DNA of 64,000 nt, taken from assembly GCA_020746835.1 (NCBI GenBank), contig JAGPNK010000002.1:434001-498000 (forward strand), given 5' to 3'. Positions 33,501-43,945 of the stretch are shown one piece after another. The notes beneath the pieces are model-generated. The model was not told where the DNA came from. It saw only the letters and a list, made by a program, of their open reading frames with translations, and searched no databases. The DNA comes from Stachybotrys elegans (lineage: Eukaryota > Ascomycota > Sordariomycetes > Hypocreales > Stachybotryaceae). Numbering within the stretch: the stretch's first letter is position 1; the number at the start of each line of letters is the position of its first letter. The translations under genes and the position numbers were made by a program.

Positions 33501-34846
33501 CTGTCTATGCTAGACTTTACATAGATAACTGCCTGGATTGATCAGACACCTCAAGAGGGGCTCTTCTTCCACTGCCTGGTCGATCCAGCGAGATACGGAT
33601 GTAGCTTCTGGCATGTTCTTTTCTTGGCAGTATCGTTCGACCAAATGGTCGCTCTTCTCGTTTTCTAGTGAGTGGGTTGTAAGGTCAACGCTCTTGTTGG
33701 AACATGTCGACCAGTTTTCAGCATCCCTGGGCTGGTTTGGTTGGGCGGAGGCAGTTTGGCGAGGCATATCGCGATGTAGGGAAGATCCAAATGCAACACA
33801 GATTTTGAAGAGTCCAAGTCGGTAATTTTCTTATCGCTAATAAGTAGACAAGCCGGATAGTATAAATGCTCTTTGTAAACGAGAAGGTTGTTGAAGAGTA
33901 CACATCATAACATAACAGGAGAAGAAGCCAGAAGACCAAGCAAGTACCACCGCCGCGCATTTCACGTACAAGCCGGCTGAACGCATTATCGTTGCCTGTT
34001 CCAAGCTCATTCGAGTTTCTAGTAACCCGCAGGGTTAGTTAACAGATCAGAATACACGGACAACTGCGTCTCAGAGCACTTGTCTTGTGAACAAGGAGCT
34101 TCAGATCCAGTCAAGTCACTGAATCATCCGGCGCTTCAAGGTATCTATCGCTTGGACCTCGAAGGCTTTTCTGGGGGTTTTAACGTCGCTCGAGGCTATA
34201 CATTGAACAATTAAGACGACAAGGGAGTGATTAGGGTAAAACTTTGTTGGCGAGAAGTGAGGTTGAGCTGTGAAACTGGGGGCAAAACATCTCATGACAC
34301 CACCATGGCCGCTCGTAGCTCATGATTTCTGGTAAAAATATACATTTTACTCTTTAACATTGAGCCACAAAGCCATTTCTTCATTTACTTTCGCATGCAC
34401 CACGTCTTTGTATCCCAGCGTAGAACTTCTGTTTAGCCTACCCTGGAGTTGCTGTTCGACGGTGCTCAGAACCTGACATGCATGCATGCACTGTCGGTAC
34501 AATGGGATGAAGATTAAACTCGAGGCTTTCGATTTTAGTTTCTATTTACACATTATTAATTGGATCATCTCCTATCGAGACTGGGTATAGTCATGTGTAA
34601 GACGTGTCCTCAGCGGGTGGTGTGTCGTGAATACAGGCAAGGATGAAAAGGGTTGTCCTTCAAATTGCGGTCTGTCGTGTCAACAGAACCCAGATTGTTC
34701 CTGTACAGAGAGTTTTGAAGGTGTGTACGATTGCGTGGCGAGTGATTTTGCTGGCGAGCCGGACGTAGATTTCTGGGCGGCAGGATGGGTGGTCTGACAT
34801 AATACCGTCGTTTGTTTGTGTTGATTATTGTAGTAGATTGCCCGGC
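33501..34846. other. Intergenic region downstream of the NLR-like gene
   Basis: About 1.35 kb, AT-rich. A minus-strand frame at 33510-33767 (CSNKSVDLTTHSLEN, RYCQEKNMPEATSVSRW) has some protein character but no recognised family or start context, and I leave it uncalled. A short GCATGCATGCA alternation is near 34480. The right copy of the 46-bp direct repeat is at 34756-34801. Confidence 0.45.
34756..34801 (+). repeat. 46-bp direct repeat, right copy
   Basis: The right copy of the 46-bp direct repeat described at 28502-28547, in the same orientation. It ends about 45 bp before the stop codon of the small minus-strand gene. Confidence 0.85.
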
Positions 34847-35176
34847 TCAAGGATTGATGATGCCGTAGTCGTCATGGAGCAGCCCCCAGGGCGTCTGCAC
34901 GAAGCCATACGGCACCTGGCTAACCGAGTGCACCTGCGCGTTCAAATCAATCTCGCCAACAGTGCTGCCGTAGTGCCACTCGGGGACCTCCTCCTGGGCC
35001 TCGTACGGGTGGCCGAAGCCCAGGCCGCGGACGTAGTGGAAGCAGCTCCAGAACAGGGGGCCCGGCGTCGGCAGCGTCGCGGGGCCCCAGCGCCGCCATA
35101 CCGCCTGGGCGAGGAAGGGCGCGACGACGGACAGCAGCGTCCACTTGACGATGCGCGGCGCCAGGTCGTTGTCCAT
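34847..35176 (-). CDS. Conserved-looking small hydrophobic protein (109 aa)
   Basis: An intronless 109-residue frame with the strong GC3 bias of the housekeeping genes to its right. The start MDNDLAPRIVKW is chosen over the upstream MPFWLL because the longer start is non-ATG. A hydrophobic segment (LLSVVAPFLAQAVW) near the N-terminus could be a membrane anchor. Tryptophan, proline and histidine-rich stretches follow (WSCFHYVRGLGFGHPY, EWHYGSTVGEID, TPWGLLHDDYGIINP). I do not recognise the family. The density of aromatic residues and the codon bias argue for a real protein, perhaps of mitochondria or ER. Confidence 0.6.
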   Translation of the reverse strand: MDNDLAPRIVKWTLLSVVAPFLAQAVWRRWGPATLPTPGPLFWSCFHYVRGLGFGHPYEAQEEVPEWHYGSTVGEIDLNAQVHSVSQVPYGFVQTPWGLLHDDYGIINP

Positions 35177-35773
35177 GGTTCGATGGTGAAGTCGAGAGTG
35201 GTTGCGGGGAAGAAGCCAGAAGGGCACGGCACAGCTCGTACAGCTCGTGAAGCACTGACGATTACCTACTAAAGTATGTATGTATTTTAGCGGGTACTCG
35301 GTAGCGGCGATCCGGAATCAGCAGGTGGCTTCGACGTCCAATTCTCGGCTACGTCATTCCTCTTTAATCAGATGAGAAGCGCAAGCAATCCATTCCAAGT
35401 CTTTCCGATTGAAAGCAGCAGAGTGACTGACCTTTATTTCAGCATCCAATACTACTGCTAGGCATGCACCAACCCTCGCTGCTTGTCTCACCCGTCTCGG
35501 CGGTACTCTGGTTCAGACACGTCAGGATGCGTCAGGATGCATCAGAAGACGCAGAAAAGACACTCAATTGACAGACCGTGTCTGCGAGACTTGCATGTAT
35601 CACGCTGCCAAAATCACAGTCCTACGGCACAGCACACGTCGTTGTCTTTGAAGCGCGGCCCCTCGTTCGGCCCAAGGCCGAAGCGCGAGGCGCGGATCCT
35701 CGGCGAGGCACGCTGCCTCGATTCAGCATTTGACTTTGTATTGTCCAAGCACTAAAACACATTGTCGCCTCCC
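35177..35773. other. Intergenic region
   Basis: About 0.6 kb between the 5' end of the small protein gene and the 3' end of the GH7 gene, both on minus. No supported coding segment. Confidence 0.55.
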
Positions 35774-37338
35774 TCAGACATCTACCGTCGACCCAACCGG
35801 CCCAAACCGTATGTTGGACCACACCACCGTCCTGTCCCTGTCAGCAAGCACACCGCCACAGCATTCTTACACCAGGGACACTTACGCTCGACGCCACCAC
35901 GCCTTTGTCACCAAGGGGTCGTTGTTTTCAGGGATGCAAGGCCCCCTCTGCGTGCCGGGCCCTGTCGAGTCGAGCGGCCATTGCGAGTCTAGCCAGAGGT
36001 TGTGCCTCCAATGCTGTACAAGTCAGTACATGCAGCGCACAGGAACAAGGAATTACATCTCACATCGTCCGTAATGGCCATGGCCAGCACCATAGGCCGG
36101 CGCAATGCCTCGTTGTGCTTGAAGAACCCGCCCAGCTCGTTGAACCGGTCGTACTCGCCGAACGCGTACGGCTTGTTGAAGCAGTAGTCCTCCGTCAGGC
36201 CCGAAGTATCCGCAATCTCCGGGTCGGCCGGCGCCGGAACCTCGATGCGCTTGCCGTCCTGGAGGAAGAACTGCGTGACGCCCGTCTCTTCAAAGCGTGT
36301 AACGACCCTGCCATCTCCCCCGTTAGCACCCTAACTCGAATGTAGACGCTCCTCGCCGGTGTGGCACGCACGTAAAGTTCTTGTTCGTGTCGACAATCTT
36401 GCCTCGACCGTAAAAGTCAGTCAGGCCCAGCCGGTAGGGACTGTAGTCGCAGCCGGAATTATCGCAGGTGACGCGCCAGTGCGCATCCGTGCCCGTGTTG
36501 TAGCTGCAATCGTCCCCCTTGCAGACTTCGTATCCGACGTCAATGCACGGCTTGGAGACGAGCGAGTACGAGTGGGCGTTGGAGTTGAGCACATCAAACT
36601 CGGCGCAACACGCACCATAGTTGCCGTCGCCGTTGAAGTCGTCGGTCGGGGATTTCACCCATCCCTCAAAGTTGGCCTACACCACCATCAGCTGAGATCC
36701 CGGCGGCAATCTTGTCTCGACCAGAAACATACCTGACCACCGTTGAAGCGGTTGCTGCGAGGGCAGTTGGCATCGCAGTATCCCGTGCCGTACTTGGCGC
36801 CCGCCTTGTTGGTGGGATAGCTGGCCTTGCCTCCATCCGCCTCCATGGCCACAAAGTAGAGGGCGCTGTTGATGCCGCATTCCACCGTGGACAAGTCGAC
36901 GTCGACGGCAATCTCGTTGCCCATGAGCGTAAACATCTGGTACGTCTCCTCCGTGTCCATGAGGAAGACGCGCGAGTTGACCGAGTAGGAGAAAGGATGC
37001 GGGGTGAAGTATCTCATGGAGAGCTGGTGGCCGTTGGTCCTGATGCCGTAGGTGCCTTCGTACGTGGCCCCCTCGAGGGCACAGTTCTCGGTGCAGTCTT
37101 GGTTGCTGCTGCATATGTCGTCTAGCCACTGTCCCCCCTCGATGCAGCCGTTGTAGCCGTTTACATCTCGCAGCCACCGCCAGTTGGAGTCGATGGTAAT
37201 CTCTCCCTGGACCGTCTCGCAGCCCTGCTCCAAGTTGCACTTCTTCCAGGAAAGTTTTGGGTGAAGCTCTGGCTCCAAATCCCCGACCTTCTGGGCGGCG
37301 ACAGAGCCGGCCAACAGTACAGCCAAAAGAGAGCTCAT
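35774..37338 (-). CDS. Secreted GH7 family protein with altered active site
   Basis: A 448-residue secreted glycoside hydrolase family 7 protein (cellobiohydrolase/endoglucanase I family). Exons (minus strand) are 36733-37338, 36372-36676, 36064-36307, 35886-36013 and 35774-35837. The signal peptide is MSSLLAVLLAGSVAAQ. Family marks are NWRWLRDVNGYNGC, SMRYFTPHPFSYSVNSRVF, GYCDANCPRSNRFNGGQANF and the C-terminal LWLDSQWP, PGTQRGPC and VVWSNIRFGPVGSTV. No linker or CBM1 follows. The catalytic block reads GACCAEFDVLNSN, where family members have a nucleophile-x-Asp-x-x-acid/base Glu pattern (E-x-D-x-x-E). Here Glu228 and Asp230 are kept but the acid/base position is Asn233, and the usual Trp before it is Leu. 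Normal retaining hydrolysis is therefore doubtful. Confidence 0.92.
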
Positions 37339-37921
37339 GATACCGATGAGCTGTCTATCAAGTGATACGGCACACCTAAGCCCATACAATCGCCCTCATC
37401 ATATATCTACATCGTCAAATGAGGGGTAGGCACTGCTCGGGCATGTCCATTGGCGAGGCGGGCGAGGCGATTCCGACAGCACTCAGATACGAGGTCTCAG
37501 CCCAAACTGCCCAGTACCAGGTGCATAGTGACTGCATACATTAGGAACTGCAGTAGCCCAAGAACATGCTCGGAGCATGTCCAGCATTGCCTGTTCTGGA
37601 CGATGCGCGCTGACTTGCAATATTGAGCTGCTGGATAACAGCTCATGCAGTGTATATTGATTGCCCAATATGCTACTGGGTCAATGACACATAAGTCACA
37701 AGGACATCCACCTCATAGGCATAACATATTCCTGTAGCCGCTTCCTCCATATAAGCATCGTCCGTAAAGAAGGGTCCTGTGGTGGGTGGATCGGCACCAA
37801 CTCCGTGCCCGGAAGTGGGTCCAGCAATTGCAATCCCGAATTTTGCTTCATCCAACAGACGAAGCACAATTTCCAACCCCGACGCTGCTCCTCCGCGCCA
37901 CCCTTCCCACGCTGCCTCACC
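37339..37921. promoter_or_regulatory. Divergent promoter between GH7 and mitochondrial RF1
   Basis: About 0.6 kb between divergent start codons. It contains GGCGAGGCGGGCGAGGCG near 37452 and otherwise mixed sequence. No coding segment is supported. Confidence 0.5.
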
Positions 37922-39264
37922 ATGTCTGGCCCGCCATGGATCTGCCGCACATGCATCCGCGCTCTTCGCCCTCGCCAATTCCTCCGCTGGGCATCGACCG
38001 GTTCGTCGTTGTTGCGCCTCCCTTTTCCTTCTGCCCACCAGCTAACCAAGACGATGCAGAGGCTGCCGCTCCCGTCGTCCTCGCTCCTAGCCTGCTCCGT
38101 CGCGCCGAGGCCATGCGCTCCGAGCACGATGATCTGCGCAAAACCCTCGCCGAGTCCTTCGATGTGTCCAAGGCCCGCCGCGCCGCCGAACTGTCCCGCG
38201 TAGCTACCGCCCTCGACGCCTGGACAGCCGCCAACGCCGCCATCGCCGAGCTCAACACCATGCTCACCAGCTCCGACAAGGACCTGGCTGCCATTGCCGC
38301 CGACGAGCTCTCCACCGAGGAGACGCGCCTCGCCACGCTGGCCGCCGACCTCTCCGCCAGCCTGACGCCTCGCCATCCCTACGCCGACCTCCCCTGCCTC
38401 ATCGAGTTCCGCCCGGGCCCCGGCGGGCTCGAGGGCCGCTACTTTGCCGACTCCATCTTCAAGATGTACAAGAACCTGTGCCTGCGGCGCGGCTACCGCA
38501 CCAACGTGCTCAAGTACGAAATGGCCGACACGGCAGGCGACTCCTCCTCCACAGCCGGCGAGGCGCCCCTCCAGGAGGCCATCCTCGAGGTGCAGGAGCC
38601 CGGCGCCTACGACATGTTCCGCGGCGAGGCGGGCATGCACCGCGTGCAGCGCATCCCCAGCACCGAGACCAAGGGCCGCGTGCACACGAGCGCCGTGGCC
38701 GTGTGGGTGCTCCCCTCGTTCCCGGACACGGACGCGGCCGCCGACATGCTCGACTTTGACAACCCGGAGAGCGACTTCTACATCTCGCCGGCCGAGGTGC
38801 GCACCGAGACGATGCGCGCGCGCGGCGCCGGCGGCCAGCACGTCAACAAGACCGAGTCGGCCATCCGCCTCACGCACCTGCCCACGGGCACCACCGTCTC
38901 CATGCAGGACCACCGCTCGCAGCAGCGCAACCGCGACGAGGCCTGGAAGACGCTGCGCGTGCGCATCGCCGACCAGCGCCGCGAGCAGCGCGAGGCCGAG
39001 TCGGCCCGCCTGCGCAACAGCGTCCTCGCAAAGTCGCAGATCACCCGCGGCGACAAGATCCGCACCTACAACTACAACCAGGACCGCTGCACCGACCACC
39101 GCGCCGGCCTCGACGTCCACAACCTGCCCGACGTCCTCGAGGGCGGCGAGACGCTCGACCGCATCATGGACGCCGCCAAGCAGTGGCGCATCGCCAAGGA
39201 TGTTGAGGGGCTGATTGCCGAGGAGGAGGCCAAGGCTCAGCTGGACAAGAAGAGCAAGAAATGA
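37922..39264 (+). CDS. MRF1: Mitochondrial peptide chain release factor 1
   Basis: A 430-residue class I release factor of the bacterial RF1 type, which terminates mitochondrial translation at UAA and UAG. Exons are 37922-38000 and 38051-39264. The first exon codes for an Arg- and Cys-containing targeting-type leader (PWICRTCIRALRPRQFLRW) and its G|gt donor joins in phase to DDAEAAAP. The peptidyl-hydrolysis GGQ is at residues 287-289 (RGAGGQHVNKTESAIRLTH), followed by QDHRSQQRNRDEAW. The preceding domain has RPGPGGLEGRYFA and HRVQRIPSTETKGRVHTS. A long open frame on the opposite strand (37696-39297) is a by-product of the high GC3 content and is not a gene. Confidence 0.95.
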
Positions 39265-39594
39265 ACTGTACGACCAACACCATACATAATTGCCCAATAG
39301 ACAAAAAGGCAGATTAAGAGAGGCAGAGTGGCAGGCGAATTTCGTTATCTCGTATTAGATAAAGCAGGGGTATTTCCTCCTCTTCCGAAACCATAGACGA
39401 TATGTACAACACCATGTAGAAATAGATACAAAGTTGAAACCACCTAACCCTTCGCCAAGTCGGGTCTTCCCATGCGCCTGGCCATTATCGGCGGCCGAGA
39501 AGAAAAAAAGAAAAGAAGAAGTGTCTGAGATGAGAAAATAACCAACCAGCACCGGCCATGCAAACGTAATCCACCTGTGTCATGAAACATACCC

Positions 39595-40937
39595 TTACAT
39601 CAACCCTCCCAGCACCACCTTGCCTATGCTGGCGACCTCGGACTTGGCGCTGCTTCGGCTGTGGTCCTCAAACTCCTTGACCACGGCCTGGACCAGGATC
39701 CTACGGACGCGCGCATCCGCCTTGGAGAAGAGCTCCGCCACGGGGGGAGAGCAGTCGCGCGGCGTCGGCACGAGCTGCAGGAACTTGGTGTACGTGTCGA
39801 TGAGGACATCGCACAGCGTCGCAAATGTCTCGAAGAAGTCGGGCTCAAAGGGCAGCGACGGCGTGAGCAGGTAGACGTACTCCTCTCCCGGCAGCAGGTC
39901 CGACTCGGAGGCGGCAAACGTCATGACGGAGGGCGTCGTGCTTCCCAGGCTGCCGCTGCCCAGGGCGGCCGAGGAGGGCGCGTCGTCGCCGTTGGACATG
40001 TCGCTGGCCGAGGTGGAGCGCCGCGACTTGACGCCCGGGCGGCGGAACATGTTGGGCAGGCGGGCGCGGGCGAGCGAGGCCGAGGACTCGCCGTGGAGCT
40101 GCTGGAAGTTGTCGAACTCGGAGAGCAGGGCGTTGAGGCAGCGCAGGAACTCGAGGGGGGTGGAGGAGTATAGGTCGGAGATGGTAGGGAGGGAGAGGCC
40201 GAGGAGGAGGTGGTTGGTTGCTTTGCGGGCGAGCTTTCGCGGGTCGAAGTAGGGCATGCGGTTGAGGTCGGGCTTGTCAAAGAGGTATGTGTTGAACCAG
40301 TACACACGGCCTTCGTGGCTGGAGGGAGTCAGTCTGGTACCACAACCGAGGGGGATTCATGACTAGGTACTTACGCCTTTCGGAGGTAGTCGAGGGTGGA
40401 TATCCGCTTGTTGGCTACTTCGGTGATGTGGTTGAAGAGCATGTTTGCCTCGTAGGGCGCACTGAGGGTCTGCTCGGGTGGGAAATAGCCCGACGAGGAC
40501 GTGGTGGTACGGCCGAGCATCTTGGCCTTGGACTCGGGACTGGCGGGGCTATCGTCGGTATGGCCACTGTTTGTGGGCGGGCGAGCGAGGTGGAAGACCT
40601 TGCCGGCAGCAGAGAGGGCGTAATCGGGCAGCGCGGGGGGTACAGCGGCGTCGGTGACGAAGCCCTCGGTGGAGGAATTGGACGTGTTGGACGAGGCGCG
40701 GCGGCGGACGGCGCTGCTGAACGAGGATCGGCGAAACGAGGCCTTGCGGTCGCGGAAGAAGCCGCCACCGTGGGAGGTCGAGGATCCGGGCGTGAGCGGA
40801 GGAGCGGCGGAGGAAGACGGGTCGGCTGACGTCGGAGGCGGAGGAGGAGGAGGCTGGACGAAGAGCGGCGGTCGCAGGATAACAGGCGAGGGCGCGGAGG
40901 AGGGAAGGGGGAAGAGCGAGGCGGTTGAGGTGGGCAT
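39595..40937 (-). CDS. Conserved fungal Ser/Pro-rich protein of unknown function
   Basis: A 428-residue protein, exons (minus strand) 40375-40937 and 39595-40318. The N-terminal 130 residues are low-complexity Pro/Ser-rich (LFVQPPPPPPPTS) with basic patches (RDRKASFRRSSF). The ordered part starts near KMLGRTTTSSSGYFPPEQ and continues through NHITEVANKRISTLDYLRKA, HEGRVYWFNTYLF and PYFDPRKLARKATNHLLLG. A second disordered insert lies around SRRSTSASDMSNG. The C-terminus is helical (FFETFATLCDVLIDTYTKF, ADARVRRILVQAVVKEFED). I cannot assign a function. The long disordered, phosphorylatable N-terminus suggests a regulatory or scaffold role. The start MPTSTASLF is the first ATG, behind a TC-rich leader. 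Confidence 0.8.
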
Positions 40938-41952
40938 CTTAGCGGCGGCCAAAAAAAGAGAGACCAGACCGTAGGGGTTCAGCGCCTGGCAAAAACCGCC
41001 CTAAACCAACAGCGGCAAGACAAAAAAAAAATGGGCGGAGGGGTGGGCCTTGGAATTTCCAGAAGGCCGCGTAGAATAACCTCCTTTTCGACAATCCGGC
41101 GATGGATAGCACAAAGGAAGGGGAGAGAGAGAGAAAATAACGAAGAGGAAGAAAAGAGAGGGAGAGAGGAGAAGAAATGAACCGGGCGAATGGGAAACGG
41201 GATCAAACAAAGAACGGCACAGCACGGGCTTCTCCCCCCCAAATGGGGGGCCAAAACAAACAGTCTAGAAGAATGGACGGACGGAAGTCTTATGGTAGGG
41301 AAGTGCCTGCGAACAAGACGGAGGTGCCGTCAGCGCGCATCCGCTGCTGCGCCTTGATGCCAAAACACATCATGCTCCTCCTCCTCCTCCAACCAAGCAA
41401 CCCCAAGCAAGCCCATCTCGTCTCTCCCGCGCGCCGTCGAGCCAATCAGGGCGCTGTTAAGCCCCTCTTCTTCGCCAGTGCACGCAGAACCGTGCTCTGC
41501 GCCCGGGCATATGTCGACGTCGACAGCGTCTACTAGTTTCGGCGGCGAGTAATGGTACAGGTTTTTATTTTCATGCGGGACTCCCAAGCCGCTGTTGAAG
41601 GGAATGCGTCTGGTTTCAGGCAAGGGGCGGCAAGGGGCGTTTCCGATGTCACCACACACGCCCGCCCGCCCGCCCGCGGCTGTCAGAAACCAATGCGGGC
41701 GGCCACGGGGATTTGTCATTGTCTCCTGGGGGAAGGAAAAAGATGGAACCCGTACCGTCGGGGCGACAAACTTGAGATGATGCAGATCATCGGGGCAGGA
41801 GGGACGGGGCGGAGAAGGTTTGTGCATCGCGAAATTAACACAGTAGATGTGACGGGTGATACATCATGGCTTCAGCTGCTAAAACCGGCCCCTCCTCCTA
41901 TCTATGCTATGTACATACATACGGTGCAGCCCCGGAAATCGCCGTTCTCGAT
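40938..41952. other. Intergenic region with TC/GA-rich leader
   Basis: About 1 kb. On the minus strand the part next to 40937 is a strong TC-rich tract (41100-41180), typical of a fungal transcription-start leader. A CTCCTCCTC run is near 41382. A plus-strand frame of 169 residues (41552-42061) overlaps the phosphatase gene and has no domain, so it is not called. Confidence 0.5.
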
Positions 41953-43154
41953 CTACAGACCCAGGGCTGGCGTGGGCGTGGGCGTGCACACGCACCCGCT
42001 GGCGGCGTTGCTCGTGATGGGCGGCGACTTGCACGTGGCCGAGGGCGTGTACGAGACGTAGTCGTCGGTGGGCGTCGGGTCGATGACCTCGGCCTTGACG
42101 AGGACGGGGATGATCTGGCCCGTCGACAGGCGGAAGGGGCGGTGGCCCAGCTGCCTGAGGAGCTGGGTGATGGCGCCCGAGTGCGCCGTGACGCTGATCC
42201 AGGCGCCGTCGTCGGTGGCGAAGACGTCGTCGAGCACCTCCTTGGCGCGGTGCGCAAAGTGCTCGTCCGTCTCGTTCTCGTCGGCGTGCCACAGCTCGTC
42301 AAACTCGGTGAAACCCTCCTCGAACCGCAGCGACGGCAGCGTGCTGCGCAGGTACGTCGCGTTGGACCGGTGGTTGCACGTGTGCACCGTCATGCCCTCG
42401 CGGAAGCCCTCCTTGACAATGGGCGAGAAGGGCCGGTCTGCGGGCAGCGCCAGGTCCGCAAACGTCACGTTGGCCGTCACGGTGCAGCGCGACAGGGGCG
42501 ACGTGTAGTACGAGTCGAAAAAGGGCATGCCGTGCTCTTCGAACCGCTGGCGGAAGTACGTGTTGGCCTTGAAGGCTTCGCTGTAGCCGGCGGGCGTCAG
42601 CCACGGGTCGTCCCAGTGCGCCGTGCCGTTGCCCGTCTGTACGGCCCAGTAGCACTGCTCCCGTGTTAGCTCCGGGCGCCGAATAAAGACAAGGGGACGG
42701 GACACTCACGTTCCAGGCCGGCGTGCCGTAGAAGCTCTCGGCGGCATTGTGCCAGCCCTCGCCATGGCGGCCTAGGACGAGCACCTTGAAGCGCGTCTTG
42801 CCGTCGTTCTGGCACCCGTTGTTGAGGTATGAAACCCACCTCTCGAAGCGCTGCCACTGCGTCGCCGAGTGGTCGGGATCGAACCTAGCATCGGTGGGAT
42901 ACGTCCGGTTGAGGAGGCCAAAGTTCCAGTTGATCTATCGGCGCAAGGGTAAGCAAGTGGCGTGAAATGCCATACAGTCGTTGAGGTATGATGCGACGTA
43001 CGTAGTCGAACCCAGACGGGTTGGTCGAGTCTTCATCCTGCAAAAAGTATCCTCTGACCGTGCTGAGCGAGATGTCCTTGCCTTCCGCCTCGGCCCACGA
43101 GGCCAGGGCGACGGGCGCGAGAGCCAACAGGCTCGACAGAACGTATCCCTTCAT
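41953..43154 (-). CDS. Secreted histidine phosphatase (phosphoglycerate mutase-like)
   Basis: A 359-residue branch-1/2 histidine phosphatase superfamily protein. Exons (minus strand) are 43002-43154, 42710-42934 and 41953-42654. A signal peptide (MKGYVLSSLLALAPVALA) directs it to the secretory pathway. The catalytic RHG is in FKVLVLGRHGEGWHN. Other family elements are YTSPLSRCTVTA and the second histidine in ISVTAHSGAITQLLRQLGH. Fungal extracellular members are annotated as PGM-like or acid phosphatases; the physiological substrate is unknown. The C-terminal tail (SGCVCTPTPTPALGL) is low complexity. It is divergent from the cytidylyltransferase gene across about 0.8 kb. Confidence 0.9.
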
Positions 43155-43945
43155 GATGGACAGCGAAGAGTGGGAAGACGCAAGGCGAGGCGCACGGGAA
43201 GCAGCAACAGGAGTAGCATCGCGGGAGGCGAATGCATATTTATCCCAGAGTGCGGTTACATCAGAGGCAACAGCCAGACGCCAATATTCCCAAGCGGGCA
43301 CAAGGTGAGGCCAAAGGTGATGGCATGGATGGAGCCTGTGGGGCAGCCACCAAGACGGCAAAGACGTCGGCCACCAATCGATGCGCAACGTGCCTATTCC
43401 CGGACAGGCATTCTCCAAACCCGTCGCTCGGTGAAGCTCGTCTCCCGCCAGGCTATCGATCCTGAGCCCGCAACGAGGCAGTCCCGAGAGGTTGGGTCTT
43501 CATTTTGTTGTTCAATGCTGGGCTTGGCCGTGCCATCGTGTCCACCAGCGTCAAATTAACGGCTGCCCACGTGCTGAGGCCCAGCTCCCATCCAGGCGTC
43601 TCCGCGAGGATATTCCCAGCAAGGCAAGAGTTACGCGAGTGGGCCGCGTTGCCGGCTTGGTCTTGTTAATGGTCGTCTTGGTAATGTAGGCGGATGGATT
43701 TCACCGATGGATGATCAATGCCTCGAGGTGTTTTGGTGTTGTAAATTGAGGATTGAGAAGGAAGAATTATGGAAAAGACTGGCTACATTTTGGTGATGAG
43801 TAAGAACTTAATTGGGGAGCTTGGGTCGCCTAGAGGTACAGGCAGACCCCGCCTAGAACCCCTCCATCCTCCGTCGTCAGGGTCCGTTTCTTCCACCACG
43901 CCACCTCTTGCATCACCTCCCTTCGATTTGGTACATCTTCTCACC
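43155..43945. promoter_or_regulatory. Divergent promoter, histidine phosphatase and ECT1
   Basis: About 0.8 kb between divergent start codons. The sequence before the ECT1 start is C- and T-rich (CACCTCTTGCATCACCTCCC). No supported gene lies inside. Confidence 0.5.

Noticed and set aside
33510..33767. 86-residue minus-strand frame after the NLR-like gene
   Set aside because: Some protein character but no start context, family or intron structure; too weak to call.
37696..39297. 533-residue open frame on the minus strand
   Set aside because: It is antisense to mitochondrial RF1, which has clear family motifs. The frame is Gly/Val/Ala/Leu-biased, as expected from strong GC3 on the other strand.
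41866..42669. 267-residue plus-strand frame
   Set aside because: Antisense to the histidine phosphatase, no domain, biased composition.
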